From: Trema orientale
Lineage: Eukaryota > Streptophyta > Magnoliopsida > Rosales > Cannabaceae
Direction of reading: 5' to 3'
Length of the DNA: 64,000 nucleotides
Assembly: GCA_002914845.1 (NCBI GenBank)
Contig: JXTC01000061.1
Coordinates: forward strand, 755,691-819,690
Positions 11,701 to 23,600 of the stretch are shown here, in pieces (the first letter of the stretch is position 1; each line of letters starts with the position of its first letter). A model generated the notes under the pieces. The model made no database searches, was not told where the DNA came from, and was given only the letters and a program-made list of their open reading frames with translations. A program made the translations under genes and the position numbers.

Positions 11701-14700
11701 TTAAGTGTAATCGAGTATATAGTTGAGTATAATCGAGCATTGGCGAGAAATATTATTTTATAAATAAATTCAAAACATAGACCTCTTTATAAATATATAT
11801 TTAGAAAAAAAAGGCTCTTTTGCCGATTGATACTATATATGATATATTGATCCCAGAAAAAGCGAATGAGATTAGATAGAAATTCAAGCCTTATAAATCA
11901 GTCAACAACTGGATAAAGCACATGCATATTTTCCAATTAGAGAGAATGCTAGTTGCCTTTCTGAACAGAAATAAAGACAATATTATGTATAGAAAAATTT
12001 TGATGAATGAATCATTTGAAAATGAATTTTGAACAAATGTTTAAGTTTTAAAACTCTTTGTAAAATAGTACTTTTACTTTGTCAAATATGATGCTGAGCG
12101 TAATCGAATATATAGTTGAGTATAACCGAACATCGTCAAGAAAAACAGTAAATAAATTAAAAACATAGATTTTTTTTGCAAATATGTGTTTTAAATGATG
12201 CCTTTTTGCCAATTGATCCGTACTATATATCTATTATATTTGCATATAGTCAAAACTGCTATAATATTAAACCTTTTTATAATCGTTTCTTTTTTTTTTA
12301 AATCTAATGATGAGAATTGATACAAGTAATACAGCTCCCACATGAGTGTATATATTTAATTTGCATATTATTTATCCATGTTGTCTTCAAATTGTGTCGT
12401 CACTTGTTAGCATCATTAGCCAGATACCAAACATAACAGCATATATAAAAAGCCTACTGTTGTAATTGTACTTATAGATTGAATTGAGTATATAGTGCAT
12501 ATATATAAATATATATTACAGAGCAATGTATGCACCATATCCCATATGACTTGGAAAATGATGCTCCCCATTCTCGTTGCCTCCAAATGCACAAACAAAA
12601 GCTACTCAATCTTGGCTTTACCAAGGTGCATATATATAAAGGGGACACCCATATCAATGAATTTTAAGGAAAAATAAAATAAAATCCGTCGTTTGAAAAT
12701 GAACTTAATTAATCATTTGACTAGTCAGTGAAATTAATATGTTAGTGTAATCAGAAGCAAAAAGATTATATTATATAATTAATTTCTTATTCATCACACA
12801 ACTTGGAGTTGGTGAATATCCGAGTGGTTCTTCACTGAAATTGTTTTTGGTTGGTAGAAAATCATATGTTAATGTTATGCACTCTTTCATCCCAAATTAA
12901 TTTGATAAATACTAATAATCTAGACTCTATTAATCGTTGTAACTTTATTAGATTTTTGTCCATTTTCATTTTCTAGAAGGGGAAGTTTTTGTACATTCTT
13001 ATTAGATATTTCAAATAGGCATATGGAAATTAAATCTAAAAACCTACTAATTTGTTGCTTATTTGGACTGAGATGTGGGGGCCAGAAGCATGGGACGTGT
13101 GATGACATGGTCAAACATCACAAATTAGGCCTTGCGTTAAGGCGCCTCCTTCTCCTTTTGACACGTGACCATGTCTGATATACCCCATCACCCTCAAAGA
13201 CACTCATTTTTCTATATTATTAAACATTAACGTCATCCAAATAGACCAAATAAAACAAGCATTACACGTGCCCATATGCATCAGTCCAATTGTATGCCTG
13301 TAAGTAAATTATAATGGAATTAACAAAATATATGAGTACATTTATCTTATATGTGCATTTATACGTATGTACATTTTTTCCTTATTTTAATCAAACTATA
13401 TAGGAAAAACAATAGTTGGCTTTATTCTTATTGTTAGTGAAGTTAGATTTAGTGTTGTGTATTTGACGCTAAGAAAAAGGTTTTTGCCTTTTAAGTTGAT
13501 GAATGATGCCTAGAAGCGACTTGTGATTGGGACTAACAATCTTAAGCTTTTGTAGGGTCAATATATATGAACAGAGAATTAACATTAATGCCCTTAATCC
13601 ATACACATGGCTTGGGGATAAAGAAGATAGTTTTGGTCTCACAAAGAGTTGACACCATTATTTTTTGGGGTAAGCGTTTGTGATTTGATTTGCTCTCCCA
13701 TTCATATTAAATTCGACTGCTGAATATATGATTTCTGTACTTTGCAGGCTCGTAAGAAACAATTGTTGTTGTTGTTGATTTTTTTTTTTTTTTGGATATT
13801 CCAATTAAAATTGGGCTAGCTTAAGCAAAAAAGGAATGATGAATCCAAAACCCATTGATTCTTTATGTCTATCGACATGAAAACATATGTGACAAAACAA
13901 TTTTCAATCAAAACAAATTGTATATTTCGTTTTATATATGTTATATAATATACGTACGAAAATTATCAATCAAAATCCTAGTTAGTAGTTTCACGTGTAT
14001 ATACTAGTAATTTTACGTATAATATATACACATGTAATTTAGTTTTGAATTAGACAGCCAAATTACAAATTTTTATCAAACATATGTAAAATTACTTTCT
14101 TTTTTTTTTTTTTTTTTTTCCATTGCGAAAGTATTATATTTGATGTATGTATACTTTCCAATCGTATGAAATATTTTTCACCAATTTTTTTTTCTTTAAA
14201 ATTTTAGTTTTCTTTTGAACTCATTTTTCATCCCAATAAGCTATTTTTTTTCGGTTATTATTTCTCATGTATCATTTTATTCTGAATTATTCAATATTTA
14301 ATCATCTTTCAATAAATAGTATATAAAGTTTATGATTAATCAAATTAAACTAGGTGAAACTTTTAACTTTTTTTAATAGAAATTTTACATCTTTTGTTAG
14401 CATATTTTTACACAATTGTATTAAAAAAAATAATTGCATTACATGGTAGAAATAATCTAAAAATGTTTGCACAGCTTTTAAAAGTATTTTCAATAAAAGA
14501 TGGGAAATATACATGTCCACGTTATTCGCCACTTAAATCTCGTCTTGTATTTTGCTAACTATGATTAAATAGTTGATCAACACTTATAGCCCAAAAAAAA
14601 AAAAGATTTATTTTTATGTGTTCATGTAATATATACTCACTACTCAAAACTCTCTTAAGAAGATTATATATGGTATAATGAAAATCTCTCTTAAGAAGAT

Positions 14701-17144
14701 TATATATGGTATAATGAAAATCTATCTTATTTGGGATGTAGCAAGTGAAAGAATTTACATTATTTTCTTCCTCTCTTTTTCTTATCTGAAGAAAATAATT
14801 ATAAAGACAGAGGTCAGTATATCTAGATGCAGGCTATTTTATACTTGGTTGTTAGGTTGCTCCAAAAAAGATTGTGAGAGGTTAATAAACCAGTATCTGA
14901 AAATAATTCATTGATTATGATCGGTTGGCGCATTATATTAATTTCAACTTGATTACATATATAAAACTTAAATGATAAGCTAGAAATTTATAATATCGTT
15001 TATTATTTACGAATGAATATTATTGATAATATCATTAAAATAAACAATTTATTAATATTTGAAGCATGACTGAATCAGATTGTTTTTGTAGTCAGGGTTG
15101 GGTCAGTATAATACTCATTCAGTTGTGACAGAATAGCTAGCCAGACCATTAATAGGGGATATATATTTTCTCCAGAAAACCTACCTGACCCAACAATACA
15201 GTGCGTGTGGACCTCAAGAACTTAAAAGAGTTATAGAGAGCTGAACAAGTCAACAAGCTGAATTGAATTTCTTACATTTCTTATTTTATTTTATGAGAAA
15301 GAAGAAAAAAAAAGGATATTATAAATGGTATATGTATGATTCCAATAATATGATTCAATCAATATTGGAGTGAATCATATTAAGACAAATCACATTAATC
15401 AGTTTACATATATATATATATATCATCATATATATGATTCCAATAATGTCAAAGAACTTGATCAAAGTTTTAAAAAAGATGAGATTTGGCCCAATGTGAA
15501 ATTCGTGTCTCTGTCCCTTCTGTTTCCAAAATCTTTGTAAAGAAACCACTAAAAATGTTTAATTTATTGGCCAATTCTCACTATTAGTCTTTTTTTTAAA
15601 AAAAAAAATTTCTTATGGGTGTACTTGCTTTAAGATAATAAATCAATATCGGCCATTCTCACTAACTGTTTTAAAAGCGCTGTTTAATGTGAGGACTTAT
15701 TCACTTACACATGTAAATTAAAGTTAAATTAGAGAACAATAATAAAGCATGCCAATATAAAAGAAAAAGTGGAAAAAGGGTGGGCCATGAAAATCATCAT
15801 TGCAATTGAGGCATTCCCCAATTTTGGCCTATAATGAAATAGTACTAGAGGCTTACATTAAACTACACGATAAATTATCAAAAGGAACAGAACATTTAAG
15901 TTAATCAAGGTTTTAATAATTAGCTAGGTTAAAAATTAATTTTTTCCGCGATATAATTATGTGGTACCACAAAGTTGATTTACGATGAATTAAGCACATG
16001 TCAACTTGAACATCAGAAACTTAATTGAAGGACAAGGAAGAAAAATTCCACGAAATTAATGTTGTAGCACTCTAATTATAAGACTCAAAGGGTATTTGCT
16101 TTTTGAAACGTATTACTTTCTTATGTAAAATCGATGCCTAAATCGAGTTAGATGTCACTTGCACATGATAGACATTACTTGTACCATAAGTTGTTCAAAA
16201 ATTAAGGTTACAAGACTTTGAAGATCATTAATGCCTTTATTGTACGGCCAATATTGCAGTATAATAGTATATATAGATCTCTCTACCTTATTATTTTACC
16301 CCCTAAATATTTATTTTTGTTTCGTACTCATATAAAATATGGTTTTCCTCTTCGAGAATTTGGCATTTCCAGAATATGAAGGCCAAGTGTACATAAATAT
16401 CTAACGTCAGCAAGGATGACTTGAAATTCCATCCTTCATGTGTAGTAGCTAGCTCGGTAGATATTTTAATTTGTGTATATATGTGTGTATATATATTATT
16501 TCTAAGTTGGCCTCCATGAAATATCCTCTTAAAAAGAGAACATTACCCTACGATCAATTGAAACACTAGCATGTACAATATGATATCATGAAACAGCAAT
16601 ATGCATATATATATATATATATTTATATATATCGAGGAGTGTTAAATAACCATTTTCTTTTTTATTATCGTATGAACTTTACTTTACTATATTTTGTTAT
16701 AGTTATACTTTGTTATACTATTAAAACATGAGATATTTTAGCGGTCTATTTATCAAACATAAAACCAGAGAGAGAAGAGAGTATAACGATAGTGATCCTA
16801 TCCATTATATATAATATAAATAAGTTCGACCAAGAGGAAAATAAATAATTATATTGTAAGTGCTTGAATCAAAAAGAGCAGAAGAATAATTTAAGATAAG
16901 CTAGGGGTCTAAACAAGGATCTAGCTAGCAGATGATAATTAAGGAAAGTTTAATTAGGAAGAGTAGCTTTGAATATCACGCGATAAAAGTAATAATAAAG
17001 ATTTAGACGAAGAAATTTGGGTATTAAGAGACCTCGAGAGGAGAAAAGAAAGGGGAATGGGAAGCGTGGGGAGTGGAAGAGTGAGCCACATCATGTGGTA
17101 GGCAGATGATATACAGTTCCTATATATATATATATATATATAAA
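8728..17144. other. Long intergenic block, mostly AT-rich relic sequence
   Basis: No convincing gene. Visible structure: a 29-bp tandem duplication containing 'ggattagcatcttta' (about 8978-9036); 'catatcac'-type simple sequence (about 9555-9645); a loosely inverted AT-rich repeat around 10615-10985 built on 'gtcacaaa/tttgtgac' and 'aacagtt' words; two related 240-bp copies (11597-12240, listed separately); and a perfect 36-bp tandem duplication at 14651-14722. A 77-codon minus-strand frame at 9635-9868 is less AT-rich than its surroundings but matches nothing I know. Confidence 0.4.
11597..12240. repeat. Two diverged direct copies of a ~240-bp AT-rich repeat
   Basis: Segments 11597-11840 and 11994-12240 share, in order, 'aaaattttga/gaggt', 'attttgaac', 'taagttttaaa', 'gtataatcgag'-type words, 'aaaacatagac/att' and 'tttgcc(g/a)attgat'. 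They lie about 400 bp apart in the same orientation. Neither codes for protein. Function and origin are unknown. Confidence 0.65.
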
Positions 17145-17384
17145 GGTTGCCAATCGGTAGGTATTTTTTTTTTTTACCTATGTATAAGTATTTTTTTTCT
17201 AACCGTTGGATCATCATCTAACAATGATCTAACGGCTAAAATGAGATGCATGAAAAAACGTGCATCATTAATGCTTTTTCTCTCTCATATTTTTTAATAT
17301 AAAAAAATGTGCAAAAATTTTTTTCATTGGCCCAATTGATACCTATGCATAGGTAAAAAAAAAATACTTACTGGATTAGTGTCC
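17145..17384. mobile_element. Mutator-like MITE, family M1, copy 3 (opposite orientation), 9-bp TSD
   Basis: A 240-bp unit from GGTTGCCAATC to GATTAGTGTCC, the reverse complement of the orientation of copies 2, 4 and 5. It is flanked on both sides by the 9-mer ATATATAAA (17136-17144 and 17385-17393). The ends carry about 45-bp inverted repeats, each containing an inner fold (GTAGGTAT, T-run, ACCTATG). The interior holds 'gatctaacggctaaaa' and 'cgtgcatcattaatgc' shared with the other copies. No coding capacity. Confidence 0.85.
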
Positions 17385-18060
17385 ATATATAAAATATAAC
17401 AAAAATACGGATGTAATCTCCTCGGATTCCATATTTTGATCAATACAAATCATATTTTAACCAACATAAATTAGTAAAAATATGAATTGTCTCGGCTAAA
17501 ATATAAAAGAATCTGGTCCTCGAAAAGACTACATCTATGACCACGTAATGGATATTATATATGTGCGCGAGAGTCTTATAATTTACAGATAGAGTGCGTG
17601 CCCATGTACATTTATTCTTGTTGCTTCATCTGTTGATGCTACCACACTGTCAGATCAAATTAACCCTATTCATTTTACCCACCTACCAATTTCATGGCTC
17701 CCTTGATGATGGTAATTGTACATGGCCACAATATAGATATATACTCGTATAAAATACTAATACTATGAACCCAAATTTTATTCTCACCACTAATACCGCA
17801 CTTTGACTTTCTTTAGAATGCTTATAATATGATAAATTAGCATGCAGCTAGCTGTATCTGGCGGTCGGCCAAAATTGTTGATCATATGATGAATGAAGGA
17901 TTCTAGGACCAAATGGTTGGAAAACGGAAAAAGTTATTATTATCATTTTTTGAAGAAAAAAAAGTCTCCAAATTAATAATTAGTAATAATAATTGAGTAG
18001 GGACGGGTCAAGAGGTAAAAATTTCACCCGGTAAAACGTTCAGTGGCCTTTTAAAGAGTA

Positions 18061-18233
18061 ATGCTATAGGCACCAGTGGTGCTCAGCACCACAGTGACAT
18101 GTATGTTTGTCACTGGATGATTTAATTAATAAACTGGGTCTTACATAGGCCCCACTTAAATTATAATTATGATTAGCCAGTGACAGACTGACACATTACC
18201 GTGGTGCTGGGCACCACAGGTGCCCTATAGTAT
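18061..18233. mobile_element. Small MITE with GGTGCTCAGCACC inverted ends
   Basis: A 173-bp unit with inverted ends ATGCTATAGGCACC... and ...GGTGCCCTATAGTAT. Each end also contains its own perfect or near-perfect palindrome (GGTGCTCAGCACC, GGTGCTGGGCACC), so each tip can fold separately. Flanking TA on both sides is compatible with a TA target duplication, but that is too short to be decisive. Non-coding. Confidence 0.75.
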
Positions 18234-18235
18234 TA

Positions 18236-19834
18236 TTCCATTTTAAAACATAAGCAATTAAGCATATGTAAAAGTCAAAGATGCTGTAAATAATCCACGA
18301 GAAGTTTTGAATATAATTATATAATATTACAACAAAACGTAAAAAACAATTACGCGGTTATTTTTTTTTTGGAAATAAAACACCAAATTTAGAGAAAGAA
18401 GGTCCAAGAATACCATAACTAATTTAACCATAATGATATTAGTATTTTATTATTAGTATTTTATCTAATTAGATACACTTTAATCTTGTCAACAGAAAAC
18501 CTGGAAGAAAGGGTTTTAATTAGGCAGTTTCATTTAAGTTATTACTATTAAAAGGATTGTGTAATTGTAAACTTCCTAAAAGGGTGAAAGAAATACCCGA
18601 GGAAGATAAAAGAGATGAGTAATTAAAATGATTGGTACCTTCATCCTTGGGGTAATTTTGTGGAATTTTCAGGAGAGGGTGGGACTAAGAGATATGTTTC
18701 CATTTAAGAGGATCTGTCAAAAAGCAATGGCTCAACTTTCTAAACGCTTTTCTTTTTTTTTTTTTTTGGGTTGGTGTTTTGTTTTTTGTTTTTGGAAGGC
18801 TTTTAATTAGTGTTCTGATTTAGATGTGAGACCACTGCCACTTCTTGAGGTCCCTCCTCTCCTCTCCCTGTTGTTATTGTACCGTACCCACTCTTTTATT
18901 ACATTACAACAAATAACAATAAGTAGTATTAATTATCCAAGTAGGAAATAGTACTTATACTACCACTAGTAGTAGTAGTAGTAAATGGTAACTTTAATTA
19001 TTTATCTGTGTATATAATATATTGTACATGCATACATGGATTTAGAACAAGGTGGAACTAAATAACCGAAGAAGGGGTACGATCGAATTAATGAAAAAAA
19101 CATAATTGACTTATTTGGATTTAATTAATTTGAGGTATGTATAAAGAAACAATTAATGGAAAACGTTTCCCATATTATGGCATCATCACCTCTAATTATG
19201 GCAAAATAGTTATCAATAGTTACAAGAGACCCCATAATGACATTTCCATGTTCAATAAGGGGGGAAAAAGTGAATTATTAAAGGTTAATTATGCTAAATG
19301 ATTAACTAAAATTAACTTTGTATGTAGTAGTCAAAAAGTTAGATTTGGTCACTTGGTAGTTTACCTAAATATATCTAACATAATTGGGGAAGCTTCAAAA
19401 CCCGAAAAAGTTTGCTTTTATAAATAATTATCAGTAGAGTCTTCTCGTTCAATTAAGCCTAGCAGTAATAATTACTGGTAATTAAGTGGTAATCAATCGA
19501 AGTCTTATTCGTTTACATTAATATATTCCATGTTTCTAGTCTTAAATTGAAACTGAAATTAAAATTTTGGGTTTTTATTTATTTTTCCCGCTTAAAATTG
19601 ATTAAGAAGACAATGGTGAGTGAAGGAAGGAGGTTTGTCATTTTGTGTGTAAACTTGAGAAAGAGAGAGAGCATGATTAGATATGATTAGATTAGATAGG
19701 AGGCATATTATTTATTAAATAAAAGGAGAAATGGTGACTGGTGAGTTTGGGGTCCCCCAGAGAGGTGAATTCCCAGCTCTCAGCGCCATCACTACTACTG
19801 GCTCACTACCTCTGATCACTCTCTTCGACTCTTC

Positions 19835-19881
<47 letters not shown>

Positions 19882-20257
19882 TATTTAACAATATATTAGC
19901 AGGAGGAGGAGCAGAAGAAAGAGTAGTGTTTTTGTTTCTGAGCTTAGAAGAAGAAGAAGAAGAAAGTCTCGAGTCAAGTCTGTTTCAATGGCATTTAATT
20001 ACCATTCTGCCACCACCATCATCACCGCCTGCACTTTCTCTCTCATTCTTCACTTGTCTTTCTATCACGCCGTTCACGTACCCATATGATCCACCATATA
20101 TATACGTGTATAATAAACATTATATTTATATGCAAAATATAATATAAGTACGTTGCTATCAATTGAAGCAATATACACATATATTTTTCTAAAAAATTGG
20201 AAAAAAAAAAAGAAAAAAGAAAAAAGGGGGGAATAAATTAAGTGAAGAAAAAGGGAC
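18236..20257. other. Intergenic region upstream of the ORP gene
   Basis: AT-rich with simple sequence (for example (TA)n then (CA)n at about 19850-19880, and GAA repeats near 19950). A 33-codon frame at 19988-20089 begins ATGGCATTTAATTACC and encodes a short hydrophobic peptide. It is recorded as a possible small ORF only, with no known match. Confidence 0.35.
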
Positions 20258-20610
20258 GTGGTGGCCTCGCTCGCTCGCTCGCTCGCTCAACCCCCCCCTT
20301 ATAATAGTAAACCTCTGATCTCTCACTCACTCTTTCTCTCTTCCCGAATCTCTCTGTCTCTCTCTCTCTGTTTCAGAGCTCCTTCCCCCCCTTCTCTGGT
20401 TCGTCTTCTCTTCAACCCCGTCGACTCTCTCTCTCTCTCTAGCGGCATTTTGATTCTGATATTATTATTATTATTTATTTATTTATTTTGATGCAGTGGC
20501 CATGGGAGGCTGATTCTCCCACTTTTTTTTTTGTTTTAAAGAAATTAATTTTTTGAAATATAAATAATTGATAGTAAATTTGAATATTGGGGGGATCGGA
20601 AGGGAGAAAA
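20258..20610 (+). promoter_or_regulatory. CT-rich 5' leader of the ORP gene with two short upstream ORFs
   Basis: The sequence upstream of the ORP start is pyrimidine-rich, with (GCTC)n at about 20262-20288 and several (CT)n runs to 20442, typical of plant 5' leaders. Two upstream ATGs precede the main start: 20491-20568 (25 codons) and 20502-20513 (Met-Gly-Gly-stop). The 'tgatgcag' at about 20488-20495 could instead be the 3' splice site of a leader intron, which would remove the first upstream ORF. The transcription start cannot be fixed from sequence alone. Confidence 0.5.
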
Positions 20611-23600
20611 ATGCGGATGAAAGAGATGCACCCGCTGTGCTGCATATCCCTGGAGAGCGCTACCACCGGGATCGGGGACCAGTCGCCGGAGGTGACGCTG
20701 TCGAGGACGCGGAGCTTGCCGGCGAGTTTGGCGGATCCCGGCGGCAATGCGGGGCGGAGGACGCCGGGATCTGAGTCGACGGTGGCGGGGCTGCTGTACA
20801 AGTGGACTAACTACGGGAAGGGGTGGAGATCGAGGTGGTTCATGCTGAGGAACGGGGTCCTCTCCTACGCCAAGATTCGACGCCCGGAGAGCCTCAGCCT
20901 CTTCTCCCCAAACCAAAACCACGACGTTCGCCTCATCGGTGAAATCTCCACCAATCGCCTCTGCTCCTCCTCCTCCTCCTCCGCTCGACGGAAGCTCCAC
21001 AAAACCGTCGCAATCGTTCATCTCAAGGTACTAAATCCTACTAATCGTATTGCTAATTGCCACCACCTAAACGATGGCCTTTTTAACTCATCCAATTCCA
21101 TTTCTTTTTAATCATATTTTAATTAATTAGTAATCTATATCTATATAGTACGTATATACGATGAAATTGAGATTGAGATTGAGATTGTGATTGTGATTGT
21201 GATTGTGATTGTAATTGTAATTGTAATTGGCCATATATATATATATACACATATATATAATAGGACATGGAAAATGGGTTTTGATTCCTATACGTACATT
21301 TTTTTTTTTTAAATAAAAAAATTGATTTGAATCTCAATTAATTCTGTCACAAAATTCAGAAAAAAAAGGTGCTTTAAAATCTGAGCTAGTAAGGGCAAAA
21401 ACAAAAACTGATGGTCTGTAGCATTGTTGGTGATTTTCAATAATCTGGCATTGGAACTCTCTCTCTTTTTTTTTTTTCTTTTTTTTTTGGGTTTATAATT
21501 TTTATAATTTTGTTTTTGATATAATTCGCAGTTTAACTGGTTGTTAGTGTATAGTGCGTCACATCAGCAGGTGGAATAGAGGGGGAAAGGTAGGCTGCGT
21601 CCTAGGCTTTAGGTATTCTTCTCTTGTCACATCATCTTTCGATCGCCATTGGTCCGATTTCTCACCTCTCAGTTTCTCATTCTCACTCTCAGATATATGT
21701 TCTTAATACTTCTTCCCCAAAATTCTGCAAAAAAAAAAAAAAATAAATTAAAGGAAGTTCCTCAATAATTATAGGATAATGACTGAAATCAAGAATTGAA
21801 GTTAATTAAGATGTACAATCCCATCTATATTGACAANAAATCACACAGTCTTCTTCATTTTCTTTCAACTCTCTTTCTCTGATCCAAACATGTATCTACA
21901 GTCTACGTACATATTATGTAAAAATCAAAACTTGAAATGGGTATTGGGTTGTACAGGTGCTAAAGTTAGCGCGTAAGAGATTGAGTTATACCAAATAGGA
22001 AGACGTGAAAAAAAAAAAACAGGAAAAAAGAAAGAAGAAAATGTGAAACGAAAAAAAGAAGGGGGGTGTACAGTGATCGGAGGGTGGGAATTGTGTTCTA
22101 CTGTTCTTGATGAGATTTTATTATATTTGGGTCTTTCTTTTTCTTTTAATTTTGACTTTGTCGTGTGGGTTTATTCTATTACGGTAGTTGTGACTTTTAA
22201 GTTTCATTTTTTTTTTCTCTCTTTTTTTTCAAAGGAGTGGCTTTGACGTTTGGGATATGGGTTTTTGATTCTCAGTGACATTAACGAAGAAACTAGGTGG
22301 GGACTGGTTATTATTATTGTTTACTATGTGGGGTTTGGAACCTATAACCATTTTAAAGATTGGATTTTTATTTTATTTTATTTGTTTCTAACACTGTTTC
22401 AAACTGGGTATATAAGCCTTAGCCTCTAGAAAGCATATTCCTCGGTAATTTTCAAAATGGGGATATTCCAAATCTGAATATGCTAGATCTGAACGATGAA
22501 GTCCATGCTTTTAAGTTGCAAATGGATTATCTTTCTGGGTTTGTTCTGTTCAGATAGTCTTCAGTTACAGTAGTATGTATGTATTACTACTATTACTATT
22601 AAGCTCACTTCCTTCTTGTCTTTTGGTGGGGCTAAAGCCTAAAAGTTTCTCTGTTTCTCAAAATTGATGAATTTTAGATATTTTTTTTTGTCTTTGTATT
22701 CAGTAGACAGCTGTCTTCTTGTGCATGTTTGCCATGTGATTCTTGTTCCTTTATTCATTCATATTCTTTCAACTTTTGTACCTATATAAATAGACATATA
22801 TTCTGAGGAAGATAACATTAGTTGATAACACTCACTCATGAAAAGAATTATGTACTTTTTCTTTCAAAAATTTCTTAATTGGGTTTTGAAAGAGATTTTG
22901 TTTGGTGGAATTTATTACGCAGATATCTTCTTTTCGAGAAAGCAAGTCCGACGACAGGCGTTTTTACATATTTACTGCTACGAAGACACTTCATTTGAGA
23001 ACTGAGTCAAAGAGAGATAGGGAGGCTTGGATACAAGCTTTGGTCTCAACTCGAAGCTTATTTCCGATTAGAACACTAAACGACACTCTCTCCATTGTGC
23101 CTAATGATATTTCTGTATCGACTGAAAGGCTTAAGAAACGGCTAGTTGAAGACGGGGTTGGTGAGAACCTCGTGAACGATTGTGAGAAAATCATGCTCTC
23201 CGAGTTCTCCGAGATACAATCTCAACTTAAGGTTCTTTGCCAAGAGCGATCCAGTTTACTTGACACCTTGAGACAGTTGGAGGTAGCCTTGTCTTTATAA
23301 ATTACCATTCTTTTCTATAACTTGGTTTCTTTGTGTTGCTTAAGTTTAGCATTTGACCCAGGCAATACGCAGGTGAAAGATGAAAGTAAAATTTCCTTCA
23401 TAAGCATGGCTACACCTATCGGACCTATACCGGTTAACCCACCCTTAGTATCATGGAGACTTAGGACATGTTTAATAATTCGTAGCTGACTGTAATCGGA
23501 AAGGAAATAAGGGAGATGTTTCCCTTTCCTTTCTATTCATGTGTTTATTTAGACATTTTTGATCAATCCCTCGCATACTTGGTTAAATTGGGAAGGGATA

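Noticed and set aside
16408-16430. Sequence resembling miR169 (CAGC-AAGGATGACTTG)
   Set aside because: One base is missing relative to the mature miRNA and I found no partner arm that would form a precursor hairpin.
17050-17085. Purine-rich stretch resembling a miR482-type strand
   Set aside because: Similarity is partial and no complementary arm is nearby.
20475-21021. Minus-strand frames of 108 and 158 codons opposite ORP exon 1
   Set aside because: Shadows of the GC-rich exon encoding the PH domain.
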